Shown in pieces: positions 34,141-42,576 of a stretch of DNA of 62,080 nt. Made by a program: the position numbers and the translations under genes. The first letter of the stretch is position 1, and every line of letters begins with the position of its first letter. Source of the DNA: an uncultured Bacteroidales bacterium (GTDB lineage: Bacteria > Bacteroidota > Bacteroidia > Bacteroidales > P3); contig ONEY01000022.1 of the NCBI GenBank assembly GCA_900316965.1, positions 1-62,080 on the forward strand, read 5' to 3'. Under the pieces are notes generated by a model that saw nothing but the letters and a program-made list of their open reading frames with translations, ran no database searches and was not told the origin of the DNA.

Positions 34141-34866
34141 TTATTCGAAATTACCTTCAGTGTTAGGAGCGGAGATGTCGCCGACCTTCCAACCGAGGAA
34201 GCGGTCCATATCCTTCAGCTCGGCCTTTTTGTTAATCAGCCACTGAGCGTCGCTACCGGTGAAGAACTCAATGAACTTGTGGAAGACGCCGTTGTCTTCG
34301 GTATTCTTGTAGTCGGCGAAAAGCTCGTCGAGAGTTACAGAAGCCTGGAAGGTAGGCAGTTTGTCGCCAGCGCCCGAGAGGGAAGCGGAAACCGAGTCAG
34401 CCTGGAGTTTAAATTTGGTTTGTTTGTGAGTATAAGGTACGTAGATAACTTCGGCCAGCTGTTCGTCGGTGAGGGTAAGTTTCTTGTCCTCACGGAGTTT
34501 GTCGAGAGGAACGACATAAACCTCTTTCTGTACGATCCAGCCTTTACGGATAGCTTCGAGTTCGGGCATATCGTAAACAGAGTCAGGAGCGTCGGGAGAC
34601 TTTTCTTTCTTCATCACACGCTGCTCTTGCTTGTGCAGATTCATAAGCAGAGTGTCGAAATCGCCACAATAGCAACCATAGGCAGCTTTGTGAGCCTCTT
34701 CGAGGGTACGGATAACTTTTAGACGTTCGCCACAAGCGTCTCTACGAGTGAAATATTCCGATTCACGCTGTTGAGGACGATTGACGCAGAGGAAAATCAT
34801 AATGCACAGAAATACAATAAGTATTCCAAGAACGCATTTCAAGATAATAGATCCAGTCTTGCTCAT
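34141..34866 (-). CDS. Single-pass membrane protein of unknown function
   Basis: A 241-residue protein with an N-terminal transmembrane helix (about residues 8-28, IILKCVLGILIVFLCIMIFLC), then a helical segment with RTLEEAHKAAYGCYCGDFDT and a C-terminal soluble domain (WIVQKEVYVVPLDKL, LQADSVSASLSGAGDKLPTF, FLGWKVGDISAPNT). The bulk is probably periplasmic. It resembles conserved Bacteroidota hypothetical proteins but I can name no function. It ends 12 bases before the DUF3822 start, so all three genes (this, DUF3822, rsmD) may be one transcript from the box at 34911. Confidence 0.65.
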   Translation of the reverse strand: MSKTGSIILKCVLGILIVFLCIMIFLCVNRPQQRESEYFTRRDACGERLKVIRTLEEAHKAAYGCYCGDFDTLLMNLHKQEQRVMKKEKSPDAPDSVYDMPELEAIRKGWIVQKEVYVVPLDKLREDKKLTLTDEQLAEVIYVPYTHKQTKFKLQADSVSASLSGAGDKLPTFQASVTLDELFADYKNTEDNGVFHKFIEFFTGSDAQWLINKKAELKDMDRFLGWKVGDISAPNTEGNFE

Positions 34867-34910
34867 TTGATTAGTATTTTTTTATTATTATTTTTCGAAT
34901 TTTGAATTTG

Positions 34911-34918
34911 CAAATATA
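34911..34918 (-). promoter_or_regulatory. -7 box TATATTTG for the 34.1-34.9 kb gene
   Basis: Read on the minus strand this matches TAnnTTTG, 45 bases upstream of the start codon. Confidence 0.55.
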
Positions 34919-35164
34919 CGAATATTTATTGAATGCTTTCGAATGATGTGGCAAAAAAAACTCACAAAAAAGTCAGCGCACTATGCCACAATAACTTATA
35001 GTCGCAGTGAAAAATCAAAAATAAAACATTTTGAAACAAAAAAGATTTTATTCCATAGCCTTTGATGTACAAAAATGGTGTTTTGGGCGATGCAACGAGT
35101 CTACGGCGACTTTGCCGCTAACTTTAACGTTAACTATTCCCGAATTTCTTATTCATTACAGAAA

Positions 35165-35300
35165 CTTGCTCGCTGGCGCTCACCTCTCTTTTTCATTACA
35201 GAAAAGGACAGAAATAACAGAAATAAACAGAAACTGCTCGCTGGCGCTCGCCTCTCTTCTTCATTACAGAAAAAGACAGAAATAACAGAAATAAACGGGA
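35165..35300 (+). repeat. Tandem repeat, about 68-base unit, two copies
   Basis: GCTCGCTGGCGCTC occurs at 35168-35181 and 35236-35249, and TTCATTACAGAAAA at 35192 and 35260, giving a period of 68. Each unit also holds GACAGAAATAACAGAAATAA. A further TTCATTACAGAAA lies at 35152. Two copies with internal short repeats do not look like CRISPR. Confidence 0.75.
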
Positions 35301-35425
35301 TTGCTTGCCTGCGGCAAGTTTAACTATGACGTTGAATTTAACTTTTTTAAATACTAATTATCTGCTTGCATAGAGTATCTCCACCCTACGCACACCCCTG
35401 TGGAGCTTGAGCCAAGTCACCAAAG

Positions 35426-36856
35426 CTACAGATTATTGCTGTTTTCCTTGACATTCAGCTTGCTCTGCTCAATGTGGTGAAGGATGACATTGCAGTCGTA
35501 ATGCTGTGCAATATATTTTGCGGCTTGCTCGGCGCAATAAACCGAGCGGTGGCGACCACCAGTACAGCCAAAGCTCACCATCAGGCGTGTGTAACCTCGC
35601 GCAATATAGCTCTCTATCGAGAAGCCAAGTACCTGATAGACCGACTGTAGGTACGCATCTGTTTCTGGATACTGCTGAAAAAAATCAATCACCTGCTGGT
35701 CCTTGCCCGTAAACTCTTTGTATTCGTCAAAAAGACCCGGATTGGGCAAACCGCGGCAGTCAAACACATAGCCGCCGCCATTACCCGAATTGTCAAAAGG
35801 AATGCTTTTGCGATAGGAGAAGCTAAAGATGGCAACCGTCAGCCCCTCTTGTTTTTTGTTGTATTCCGGCTTGCTTGTTATAGTGTCCCAAACATAGCGC
35901 AGGTGCGGCAACTCCACGGGCAGCGACACATTTGCCAGGATGTTCCTCAAATTGTTGACAGCAAAGGGGATGCTCTTCACAAAATACTCCTTTTTCTCAA
36001 TCTTGCCCCTAAAGCCATAAGCCCCCATAGCCTGCATAATTCGAGCCAGCACATAGCCATAGAAGCGCGGCAAAAACACATTGCGGTCGACAGCGGCACC
36101 CATAGCCTCGCTTTTGCGCTCAATATAGTACTCCAGCAGTTGCTGTCTGACGTTGTCGGGGAGGTCCGACTTAGAGCTGTAGAGCAAGGAAGCCAAATCG
36201 TAATGCGGCGCACCTTTGCGCGCCCCTTGGAAGTCAATCAAATACAACTCATCGTCGACAATCATGATGTTGCGCGACTGGAAATCACGAAACATAAAGC
36301 CTTCCTCACCATCCGCCAGCAGATAATCCATAAAGGTCTGGAAGTCATTTTCGAGCAGCTGCTCGTCGTAAGGGATGTGAAACAGACGCAAAAAATAGTA
36401 TTTGAAATAGTTGAGGTCCCACTGAATAGCCTGCCTGTCAAAATTGGCACGCGGATAGGAATGCGAAAAATCCACATCGCCGCAGGTCATCTGCAACTTA
36501 ACCAGCTGGTCGATAGCTTTGCGATAGTAGAACAGCATCGGCTCAGTAAGGTCGTTGTTGTCCGTTTTGCGCGACGAGATATAAGTATAGAGCGAAATGT
36601 TTCCCAGGTCTTGCTGCAGATAAGTCTTACGGTCCTCACTAATGGCATAAACCAGAGGGACATTAATACCCCTCTGTTTCAATGCGTCAGCGAAATAGAA
36701 AAAAGCCTCGTTTTCACGCACATCGTCATTCACGGTGGCGATACAAGTTTTAGTTTCCCCCTGCAGCCTAAAGTATAGGCGGTTTGATCCGTTGGCGGTA
36801 ATCTGAGTTTTGTTCAGGCAAGGTTCCCCTGCCCATTGCATAAATAGTTCTTCCAT
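35426..36856 (-). CDS. Fusion of a sugar-kinase-like phosphotransferase and a RapZ C-terminal domain
   Basis: A 476-residue fusion. The first 320 or so residues are an aminoglycoside-phosphotransferase/choline-kinase fold like the cell-wall sugar kinase AmgK: GFMFRDFQSRNIMIVDD carries the catalytic Asp and Asn, and LYLIDFQGARKG the metal Asp. From about residue 340 the chain is a RapZ C-terminal domain: VAIFSFSYRKSIPFD, GGYVFDCRGLPNPG and MVSFGCTGGRHRSVYCAEQ, the part that in RapZ binds small RNA or glucosamine-6-phosphate. The RapZ kinase half is replaced by the sugar kinase. This fusion is known in Bacteroidota. A link between sugar phosphorylation and envelope precursor control is inference. 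The leader carries a GTTAAC hexamer array. Confidence 0.85.
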   Translation of the reverse strand: MEELFMQWAGEPCLNKTQITANGSNRLYFRLQGETKTCIATVNDDVRENEAFFYFADALKQRGINVPLVYAISEDRKTYLQQDLGNISLYTYISSRKTDNNDLTEPMLFYYRKAIDQLVKLQMTCGDVDFSHSYPRANFDRQAIQWDLNYFKYYFLRLFHIPYDEQLLENDFQTFMDYLLADGEEGFMFRDFQSRNIMIVDDELYLIDFQGARKGAPHYDLASLLYSSKSDLPDNVRQQLLEYYIERKSEAMGAAVDRNVFLPRFYGYVLARIMQAMGAYGFRGKIEKKEYFVKSIPFAVNNLRNILANVSLPVELPHLRYVWDTITSKPEYNKKQEGLTVAIFSFSYRKSIPFDNSGNGGGYVFDCRGLPNPGLFDEYKEFTGKDQQVIDFFQQYPETDAYLQSVYQVLGFSIESYIARGYTRLMVSFGCTGGRHRSVYCAEQAAKYIAQHYDCNVILHHIEQSKLNVKENSNNL

Positions 36857-36867
36857 ATCAACCGAGA

Positions 36868-36905
36868 CCTTAACTTTTTATCAACCTTGACGTTAACGTT
36901 AACAA
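36868..36905 (-). repeat. GTTAAC-type hexamer leader of the kinase-RapZ gene
   Basis: On the coding strand this reads GTTAACGTTAACGTCAAGG and continues with GTTGATAAAAAGTTAAGG, ending 12 bases before the ATG. It is closely similar to the panB leader and related to the bactofilin leader. Confidence 0.7.
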
Positions 36906-36948
36906 ATATTCTATAAACTATAGCCCTTTAAACTACACACAATACACT

Positions 36949-37146
36949 TTATACTTTCAATCCCCTCACGAGCCTTATCATAGCTATGGTGAGCCCCAAT
37001 GCGACAAACAACAAGGTAAAGAAGGGGAATGTCGCATTACGACGACGGTCAATAGCGACACCACCCCACACCGACAGCCCAATAATCACAGCCATCTCAA
37101 TGCCCAGTGTGGAGTATTTTATCCATCCACCCCATTCGGGTTGCAT
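36949..37146 (-). CDS. atpZ: AtpZ/AtpI-family small membrane protein
   Basis: A 65-residue protein with two transmembrane helices (STLGIEMAVIIGLSVWGGVA and FPFFTLLFVALGLTIAMIRL) joined by a short basic loop DRRRNAT, the AtpZ/AtpI pattern. These proteins accompany F-type ATP synthase operons and help assembly or ion movement. Here the gene follows bactofilin, with stop and start overlapping as TGATG, but no ATP synthase genes follow; the kinase-RapZ fusion does. I start at the ATG 37146; a TTG at 37149 is also possible. Confidence 0.75.
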   Translation of the reverse strand: MQPEWGGWIKYSTLGIEMAVIIGLSVWGGVAIDRRRNATFPFFTLLFVALGLTIAMIRLVRGLKV

Positions 37147-37547
37147 CAATCCTCAGCCTCCTCTTCGGCGGCATGAGAGGCAGCACGCTGTTCATTTTCC
37201 TTGCGCACCTCGTCAAGCATGCGGCAAGTGCCCGAGAAAGTAGCACCAGGCTCAATGCTGAGGCGGTTGATGAGGATGTCGCCCTTGACATTGGCAGTAC
37301 TGTTGAGCGACAGTAGTTCCTTGACGGAAATGTTGCCGTCCACACGACCAATAATATTGGCGTTCTGGCACACAATATTACCTTTAATAAAACCCGACTC
37401 ACCTACCACGAGCTTGCCATTGAGGGTGATGTTGCCTTCCAAGGTGCCGTCAAGTCTAAAATCACCGACAGCACTGATAACGCCCTTAATAATTGTTCCT
37501 TGAGCGATGGTGTTAATTGAACTTTCCATTTCTGAATATTTTGCCAT
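37146..37547 (-). CDS. Bactofilin
   Basis: A 133-residue polymer-forming cytoskeletal protein. A beta-helix core spans about residues 15-110, with regular repeats such as GTIIKGVISAVGDFRLDGTL, GNITLNGKLVVGESGFIKGN and GRVDGNISVKELLSLNSTAN, flanked by a short N-terminus (MAKYSEMESSINTIAQ) and an acidic, disordered C-terminus (ENEQRAASHAAEEEAED). Bactofilins form nucleotide-free filaments at the inner membrane and shape cells or localise proteins. Its leader has GTTAAC-type hexamers. It lies between PorW and AtpZ on the same strand. Confidence 0.92.
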   Translation of the reverse strand: MAKYSEMESSINTIAQGTIIKGVISAVGDFRLDGTLEGNITLNGKLVVGESGFIKGNIVCQNANIIGRVDGNISVKELLSLNSTANVKGDILINRLSIEPGATFSGTCRMLDEVRKENEQRAASHAAEEEAED

Positions 37548-37560
37548 ATTGAATAAATAT

Positions 37561-37591
37561 TTTAACTTTAACTTTGACTTTAACGTTAACC
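37561..37591 (-). repeat. GTTAAC-type hexamer leader of the bactofilin gene
   Basis: On the coding strand this reads GGTTAACGTTAAAGTCAAAG then TTAAAGTTAAA, ending 14 bases before the ATG. It shares the GTTAACGTTAA core with the leaders of the kinase-RapZ gene and panB. Confidence 0.65.
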
Positions 37592-37676
37592 ATTTATGTG
37601 ATTTAACGTTGATATTTTCTTTTTCTTTAGCATTGCCATTAACTATGATATATCCTTGTCAACCCATCCTCACATA

Positions 37677-40439
37677 TCACTGTTTACCATGATAATAGTA
37701 CTCATAGAATTTTCTGTAGGCCTCGATGTTCTTCTGATTGTAGAAAGTGTTATAATTTTGTGTCGATATGCTGAAGACCACATAGTCGGCGGAGTTGTAT
37801 TTCGACAGAGGTCCGCCGTCGAGTAGCAGATGAGTACGGTAGTCCTCAGCCTCTTTGGCGTTGACAAAACGGTGAATGGTGAGCATCTGCAAAGTGTCGG
37901 TAAACATCAGAGGGCTAGACCTGTAACCACTGTTGGAATAGTACTGCATATTGAAGTCAGCGATGGCATACTGCAACTGAGTCGCAACGATCTTCTTATC
38001 GTTGATAATCACCGCCACATAGTGCTGCAAATGATCACGATAGCGATACATCATGCTCTCCTTGGGCAGAGGATTCTCCTCATCCTGGTCGCCGCCCTTG
38101 TTGCCTGACAGCGACGCCACATCCCTGACATTTTCGGGATAGCGTTTCTTTGCCGCCTCCTCGTCGTCAGAGCTTACCCCCTCGGGAGACGATGACGAGA
38201 AATAGCCAGTGCGGAGGTATGCCAGCTGCTCTTTGGCCAACTCCACCAATCGCGTGGTGTCGGGATAGCTGGCAATAATGGTTTCAAACGATATCACCGC
38301 CGTCGAAGTGTCGCCCATCTGAGCCGACGCCAACCCCTTCCAGTAGCGGAACTTACCCATCAAAGGCTCTTCGCTGTAGAGCTCCAAAGCCTTGTCCACG
38401 TGAGTTACAACATCGTGGTACTTCTTGCGACGATAAAGGTTGTAGACAGTGGCATACTCATTCTGAGCCACTTCGCTTCGCTGGATAACCTCCAGATAGA
38501 ACTGGTCGTCGCGAATCATATTAGCATAGTCGCTGTCGGGGAAACCCCTCAGCACCATGTCCCTGTAATAATTAGCCTGCGGCGTGTTACCCTGCTTGCT
38601 GTATATATTCCAGAGCTGATAGAAAGCCTGCGCAATCTCGTTGGCGTCGGGATAGTCCTTAGCCAGACGCAGGTAGCACTCCAAAGCCCTTTCTGTGTTC
38701 TCGATGCCATAATAATATATGTATCCAGCGTTCAGCAGACAACGAGCTATGTCAGCATGCAAGCTGTCGCGTGCCTCAGGAGTCTTAGGTAGATTTTTAA
38801 GGTAGTAGGCAGGATTGTGGGGGTCGTCGGCATTGGCATTTGCAACATTCTGAGACACAGTGTCTGCCGCCACAGAGTCAGCCAGATCGTCAGCTCCATC
38901 GTCAGCCGACTCCATACCCGGTATCATCGAGCCCATAGCAAAGCTGTTACGTTTCGACAAAAACCAATAGTCGTCCAAGACCCTCACGCCCCAGCGTTGT
39001 CTGAAAGTCTGCTTGCCCTTGCTCACCGTGTTGTGGTTGTAAAAATACCAGTCGCCCTCCAAGGTGTTCTGCTGAGCCTGCGACTCACGCGCTATCTCCT
39101 CCAGCAGCTGACGTTCAGCCTCCTCCTTCTCCCTCTGCCTGAGGTCGGCAATCTTCTTTTCGATGAGCGCCGAGCGTTTAGCAGGGTCCATATCAGCCCA
39201 CATCAGCAAGCTGTCGTTCAAATAAATAAGACGAGTATTCTCAACCAATGCTGTAAGCGTGTTGTATCTCGATCTGATCTCGTCGAAATGCGGATAGCCA
39301 GGCTTTATGATAGCCATAGCAGTGTCGTAGTATTTCTGAGCCTCGTCGTAGTTCTCGTAGAGGTCATAGAGCACATCGGCCATTTTGAGAGCCGACTTAG
39401 CCTTCTGAGCCGGATTTCTAGACGCCGCAGCCACCGAGAGCCTCAGGTTGTCGCAAGCCTTCTGCGCGTCCTTCACCCCCAAATACATCTCAGCCTTGGC
39501 GTAGTAGATCTGATCCTTGAACTCCTCGTTCTTTTTGTCTTTCAACATCTTGTCCAAACTGCGTTCCACCTCCCTGACGTCCGTGTGCTCCTGGCTGGCA
39601 CACGAGGCGATATTGATTCTAGCGTTGAACTCCATTACATAATCAGGTCTGCATTTCAGCACTTTGGCAAAATATTTCGAAGCCGTAGGACGTTTCTCCA
39701 GTTTTTGGTAAATCTGCGCCATAATGAAATAGAGACGCGCCTTAGTGTAGTGGTCAGAAGTTTCGTCCAGCGCCAGGCGGATATACTGCACCGCCTTCTT
39801 GTATTTCTCCTGAGGCAGAACAGCCTCGATCATAGCCAGATAAAGCTTGTCGGCCATCTTAGGCGAGAAGTTGTCCTTCTCCTGGTCGTTGACCAGCAAG
39901 TCCAGAGCCGACTCAGCGTCAGCATACTGCTTCTCCTGAGTCATACATCTTGCCAACAATATCCTAGCCTCGTCGCTCTCAGGGGTGCCCGCGTATTGCG
40001 ATATCAGCAAACGGCATGTGTTGGCCGTAGCCGGATAGTCCTGCTTCTCGAAAGTAGCGTAGGCAGTGAGCAGATAGCAGTTTTTCACAAACTTCACATG
40101 CTCCCTGCCCTGAATATAGATGCTATGTTTCTTCACCCCCTTGATGCCCTTCTCAATGGCCTTATCCATCTCAGGATAGATAGCCATCGACTGCTCCTTG
40201 GAGCCAATCTGGTAGACCGGCAGAATCTGCGTATAGTCGTCCGAAAACGACTTATGCAGCTTGCGAATGCCAGCGCTATAGCTTTCATTGCCGTTCCACC
40301 ACACATTGTAATGGCAAGTAACGTTATGGAAAGTCACGTTGGTCCAATTAGCCTTTCTGGTAGAGCACGAAGAGACAATAAGCAAAGCGAAAACAGCAAA
40401 AGGCAACACCGAGCCCAAGAGCCGACGGGCACACCTCAT
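37677..40439 (-). CDS. porW: Type IX secretion lipoprotein PorW/SprE-like, TPR-rich
   Basis: A 920-residue protein starting with a lipoprotein signal (RRLLGSVLPFAVFALLIVSS then Cys25). TFHNVTCHYNVWWNGNESYS close to the N-terminus is the PorW/SprE signature, followed by many TPR-like helical pairs (for example YPATANTCRLLISQYAGTPE and GNTPQANYYRDMVLRGFPDS) and a charged helical stretch around residues 420-450. PorW/SprE proteins are outer-membrane-associated lipoproteins needed for type IX secretion. I choose the ATG at 40439 rather than 40496, because the longer form places the lipobox too far in. Downstream on the same strand are bactofilin and AtpZ. Confidence 0.85.
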   Translation of the reverse strand: MRCARRLLGSVLPFAVFALLIVSSCSTRKANWTNVTFHNVTCHYNVWWNGNESYSAGIRKLHKSFSDDYTQILPVYQIGSKEQSMAIYPEMDKAIEKGIKGVKKHSIYIQGREHVKFVKNCYLLTAYATFEKQDYPATANTCRLLISQYAGTPESDEARILLARCMTQEKQYADAESALDLLVNDQEKDNFSPKMADKLYLAMIEAVLPQEKYKKAVQYIRLALDETSDHYTKARLYFIMAQIYQKLEKRPTASKYFAKVLKCRPDYVMEFNARINIASCASQEHTDVREVERSLDKMLKDKKNEEFKDQIYYAKAEMYLGVKDAQKACDNLRLSVAAASRNPAQKAKSALKMADVLYDLYENYDEAQKYYDTAMAIIKPGYPHFDEIRSRYNTLTALVENTRLIYLNDSLLMWADMDPAKRSALIEKKIADLRQREKEEAERQLLEEIARESQAQQNTLEGDWYFYNHNTVSKGKQTFRQRWGVRVLDDYWFLSKRNSFAMGSMIPGMESADDGADDLADSVAADTVSQNVANANADDPHNPAYYLKNLPKTPEARDSLHADIARCLLNAGYIYYYGIENTERALECYLRLAKDYPDANEIAQAFYQLWNIYSKQGNTPQANYYRDMVLRGFPDSDYANMIRDDQFYLEVIQRSEVAQNEYATVYNLYRRKKYHDVVTHVDKALELYSEEPLMGKFRYWKGLASAQMGDTSTAVISFETIIASYPDTTRLVELAKEQLAYLRTGYFSSSSPEGVSSDDEEAAKKRYPENVRDVASLSGNKGGDQDEENPLPKESMMYRYRDHLQHYVAVIINDKKIVATQLQYAIADFNMQYYSNSGYRSSPLMFTDTLQMLTIHRFVNAKEAEDYRTHLLLDGGPLSKYNSADYVVFSISTQNYNTFYNQKNIEAYRKFYEYYYHGKQ

Positions 40440-40596
40440 GCCGTCGCGATCCCCAGACCGACGCCAAAACGATGCTATGACCTTCCCTTTGCCCATTGTA
40501 TATTACAATGCTACGATTATATAATCAACTAAACAACAATAATATTAAACTATTTATTTGAATCATTAATTGAAGCAAGAGACACACCTCAAAACA

Positions 40597-41697
40597 TCAG
40601 ACATTAAACCTAAAATGCATAATGTCGCCGTCCTGCACAACATAGTCCTTGCCCTCGACAGCGATTTTGCCCGCCTCACGGCATTTAGCCTCACTGCCGT
40701 AGGCGACATAGTCGTCATATTTAATCACCTCGGCGCGAATAAAGCCACGCTCGAAGTCACTATGTATAATTCCCGCAGTTTGAGGAGCTTTCATACCCTT
40801 CTTAAACGTCCAAGCGCGGCATTCCTTAGGACCCGCGGTGAGGAAAGTCTGCAGGTTGAGGAGTTTATATGCCGCCTTAATCAGACGGTTGACACCCGAC
40901 TCAGTCAAGCCCAAATCCTCCAAGAACATTTTCTTTTCCTCATAAGTCTCCAGCTCAGCAATATCAGCCTCGATGCCAGCGCCAATCACCAGCACCTCAG
41001 CGTCCTCCTCCTTGACAGCCTCTCTGACCATATCGACATACTTGTTGCCATTGACCACCGAAGCCTCGTCGACATTGCAGACATACAGTATAGGTTTGGC
41101 AGTCAAAAGCATAAGGTCTTTTGCCGCTTCCAGCTGAGACTCTTCCAGAGGCACCGTTCTAGCACTTTTGCCTGCAAGCAGAGCCTCCTTGTACAGCTCC
41201 ATCACCTCCACCAGCTTTTTAGCCTTAGGGTCGCCGCCAGCCTTAGCCTTCTTTTCCTCCTTAGGCAGCCTGTTCTCAATGGTTTCCAAGTCCTTAAACT
41301 GCAGTTCCAAATCGATAGTAGCCTTGTCGCGAATAGGGTCCACGCTGCCGTCGACATGAGTCACATTGTCGTCGTCAAAGCATCTAAGTACATGAATAAT
41401 AGCGTCGGTGGTGCGGATATCGCCCAAGAACTTGTTACCCAAGCCCTCGCCTTTCGAGGCGCCCTTCACCAGGCCCGCGATGTCGACAATTTCCACAGTA
41501 GCCGGCACCACGCTGGCGGGATGTTCAATCTCCACCAGTTTATTCAGGCGCTCGTCGGGGACGGTAATAACGCCCACGTTAGGCTCAATGGTGCAAAAAG
41601 GAAAGTTAGCGGCCTGAGCTTTAGCGTTGCTCAGACAGTTGAAAAGGGTCGACTTGCCTACATTAGGCAAACCTACTATTCCACATTGAAGAGACAT
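40597..41697 (-). CDS. ychF: Redox-regulated ATPase YchF
   Basis: A 366-residue Obg-family P-loop protein that binds ribosomes and prefers ATP. Walker A is GLPNVGKSTLFNCL, switch I is NFPFCTIEPNVG, switch II is DIAGLVKGASKGEGLGNKFL, a coiled-coil insertion follows (LETIENRLPKEEKKAK), and a C-terminal TGS domain closes the chain (FLTAGPKECRAWTFKKG, FERGFIRAEVIKYDDYV). The length is normal. It is preceded by its own -7 box. PorW starts about 100-160 bases after its stop on the same strand. Confidence 0.96.
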   Translation of the reverse strand: MSLQCGIVGLPNVGKSTLFNCLSNAKAQAANFPFCTIEPNVGVITVPDERLNKLVEIEHPASVVPATVEIVDIAGLVKGASKGEGLGNKFLGDIRTTDAIIHVLRCFDDDNVTHVDGSVDPIRDKATIDLELQFKDLETIENRLPKEEKKAKAGGDPKAKKLVEVMELYKEALLAGKSARTVPLEESQLEAAKDLMLLTAKPILYVCNVDEASVVNGNKYVDMVREAVKEEDAEVLVIGAGIEADIAELETYEEKKMFLEDLGLTESGVNRLIKAAYKLLNLQTFLTAGPKECRAWTFKKGMKAPQTAGIIHSDFERGFIRAEVIKYDDYVAYGSEAKCREAGKIAVEGKDYVVQDGDIMHFRFNV

Positions 41698-42079
41698 CTA
41701 TTTCTTATTTAAATTACACAATACAAAACACTTCAGACCAATCACTCTGATATAATACCAGTCTGAAATAAAATGCAAATATACAAAAAAACTTGGAATA
41801 CACACCGCCAGCCGCTAAAAAAACAAATAGAACCCCGATTTTCGACCCTTGTCAATAGTTATCGTCAAGGTTTTATTTTTAGTTTTCGTGCCGAAGGGTC
41901 TGTTATTTCCTTTACCAGGTCCCTAGTGTCTCTTAAATTATAACAAATAGAGTTTAATTCCTGTTGTCCACTATCGACCATATCGTTCTGCTGTTATCTA
42001 AAAATCCAACAGCAAGGTATTGCCCATTATACGCACAACTTCGAAGTCAGGTCTTTCCAGCTTGAGGTCGTGCTCGGGT
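41698..42079. other. Spacer of about 380 bases, no gene
   Basis: It holds the ychF promoter box, the repeat pieces GTTATCGTCAAGG (41858-41870) and TGCCGAAGG (41889-41897) shared with the Fic-remnant locus, and a weak hairpin near 41990-42015 (CTGCTGTT / AACAGCA). No protein is recognisable. Confidence 0.5.
41776..41783 (-). promoter_or_regulatory. -7 box TATATTTG for ychF
   Basis: Read on the minus strand this matches TAnnTTTG, about 79 bases upstream of the start codon. Confidence 0.5.
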
Positions 42080-42301
42080 ATGGGCACCGCTCTGGCCACC
42101 GACAAGGTCTGCATTGTCATCCTGGACAAGAACAAAAACCTCAGCATCAGCGACTACGGTGTGGCTGTCCGCTCACAGCGCACCGGATCTGTCACCATAC
42201 CCACCGCATGGAACTCGGACAGCATCGAGGTATGGATGGCCATGATCTCTGAGAAAGGCGACATCTCCAAGTCGGCTTACCTGGGCGAATTCACCGTCTA
42301 A
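42080..42301 (+). pseudogene. DUF6266 family protein, C-terminal remnant
   Basis: The frame encodes MGTALATDKVCIVILDKNKN, then VAVRSQRTGSVTIPTAWNSD and SIEVWMAMISEKGDISKSAY before a stop. This is the end of the DUF6266 family, a Bacteroidota beta-rich group of unknown role. The N-terminal two thirds are missing and the sequence just upstream does not look coding. The intact hairpin terminator that follows suggests it was once a normal gene. Confidence 0.65.
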
Positions 42302-42318
42302 CCCTCAGCACTACTCCC

Positions 42319-42357
42319 CAAGCAAGGGGTTTTGACCGAAGCCCCTTGCTTGTTTTC
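42319..42357 (+). terminator. Strong terminator after the DUF6266 remnant
   Basis: Arms CAAGCAAGGGGT (42319-42330) and GCCCCTTGCTTG (42341-42352), 12 pairs including one G-U, 10-base loop, then TTTTC. Confidence 0.8.
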
Positions 42358-42477
42358 AAACCACCACCCCTACCCTTTGCAGAGGCAAAAAGGCGTCCGG
42401 AAAAGGGATCAGGAGAAAAAAAAGAGATCGGGATAGGCCTCCCGCAAAAAAGCCAAGAGTTCTTTGACATATTGTTT

Positions 42478-42524
42478 ACCAAAAAAAATAAAGAATCACC
42501 AAGGAGTTATAAGCAGTCCTTGGT
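42478..42524 (-). terminator. Possible terminator after the DUF5715 gene
   Basis: A perfect 8-base stem, ACCAAGGA / TCCTTGGT (42498-42505, 42517-42524); on the minus strand it is followed after about nine bases by TTTATTTTTTTT. The gap before the T run lowers confidence. Confidence 0.4.
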
Positions 42525-42576
42525 CAAGACAAAGAGAAGGAGTGTGTGTGTTTGCCGCCCGAGTGCAATGACCCTG

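Larger units (their letters stand above)
34867..35425. other. Gene-free spacer of 559 bases rich in repeats
   Basis: It holds a promoter-like box, a 68-base tandem repeat, two stretches of GTTAAC-type hexamers (about 35117-35136 and 35319-35347) and a short hairpin CTTGCCTGCGGCAAG. No convincing protein is encoded on either strand. Confidence 0.6.

Noticed and set aside
35165..35300. Possible CRISPR array
   Set aside because: Only two 68-base units that repeat almost in full, without unique spacers or cas genes.
38817..40532. A 571-codon plus-strand frame opposite PorW
   Set aside because: Shadow of the PorW coding strand. Composition is unusual (rich in Arg, His, Val) and no domain is seen.
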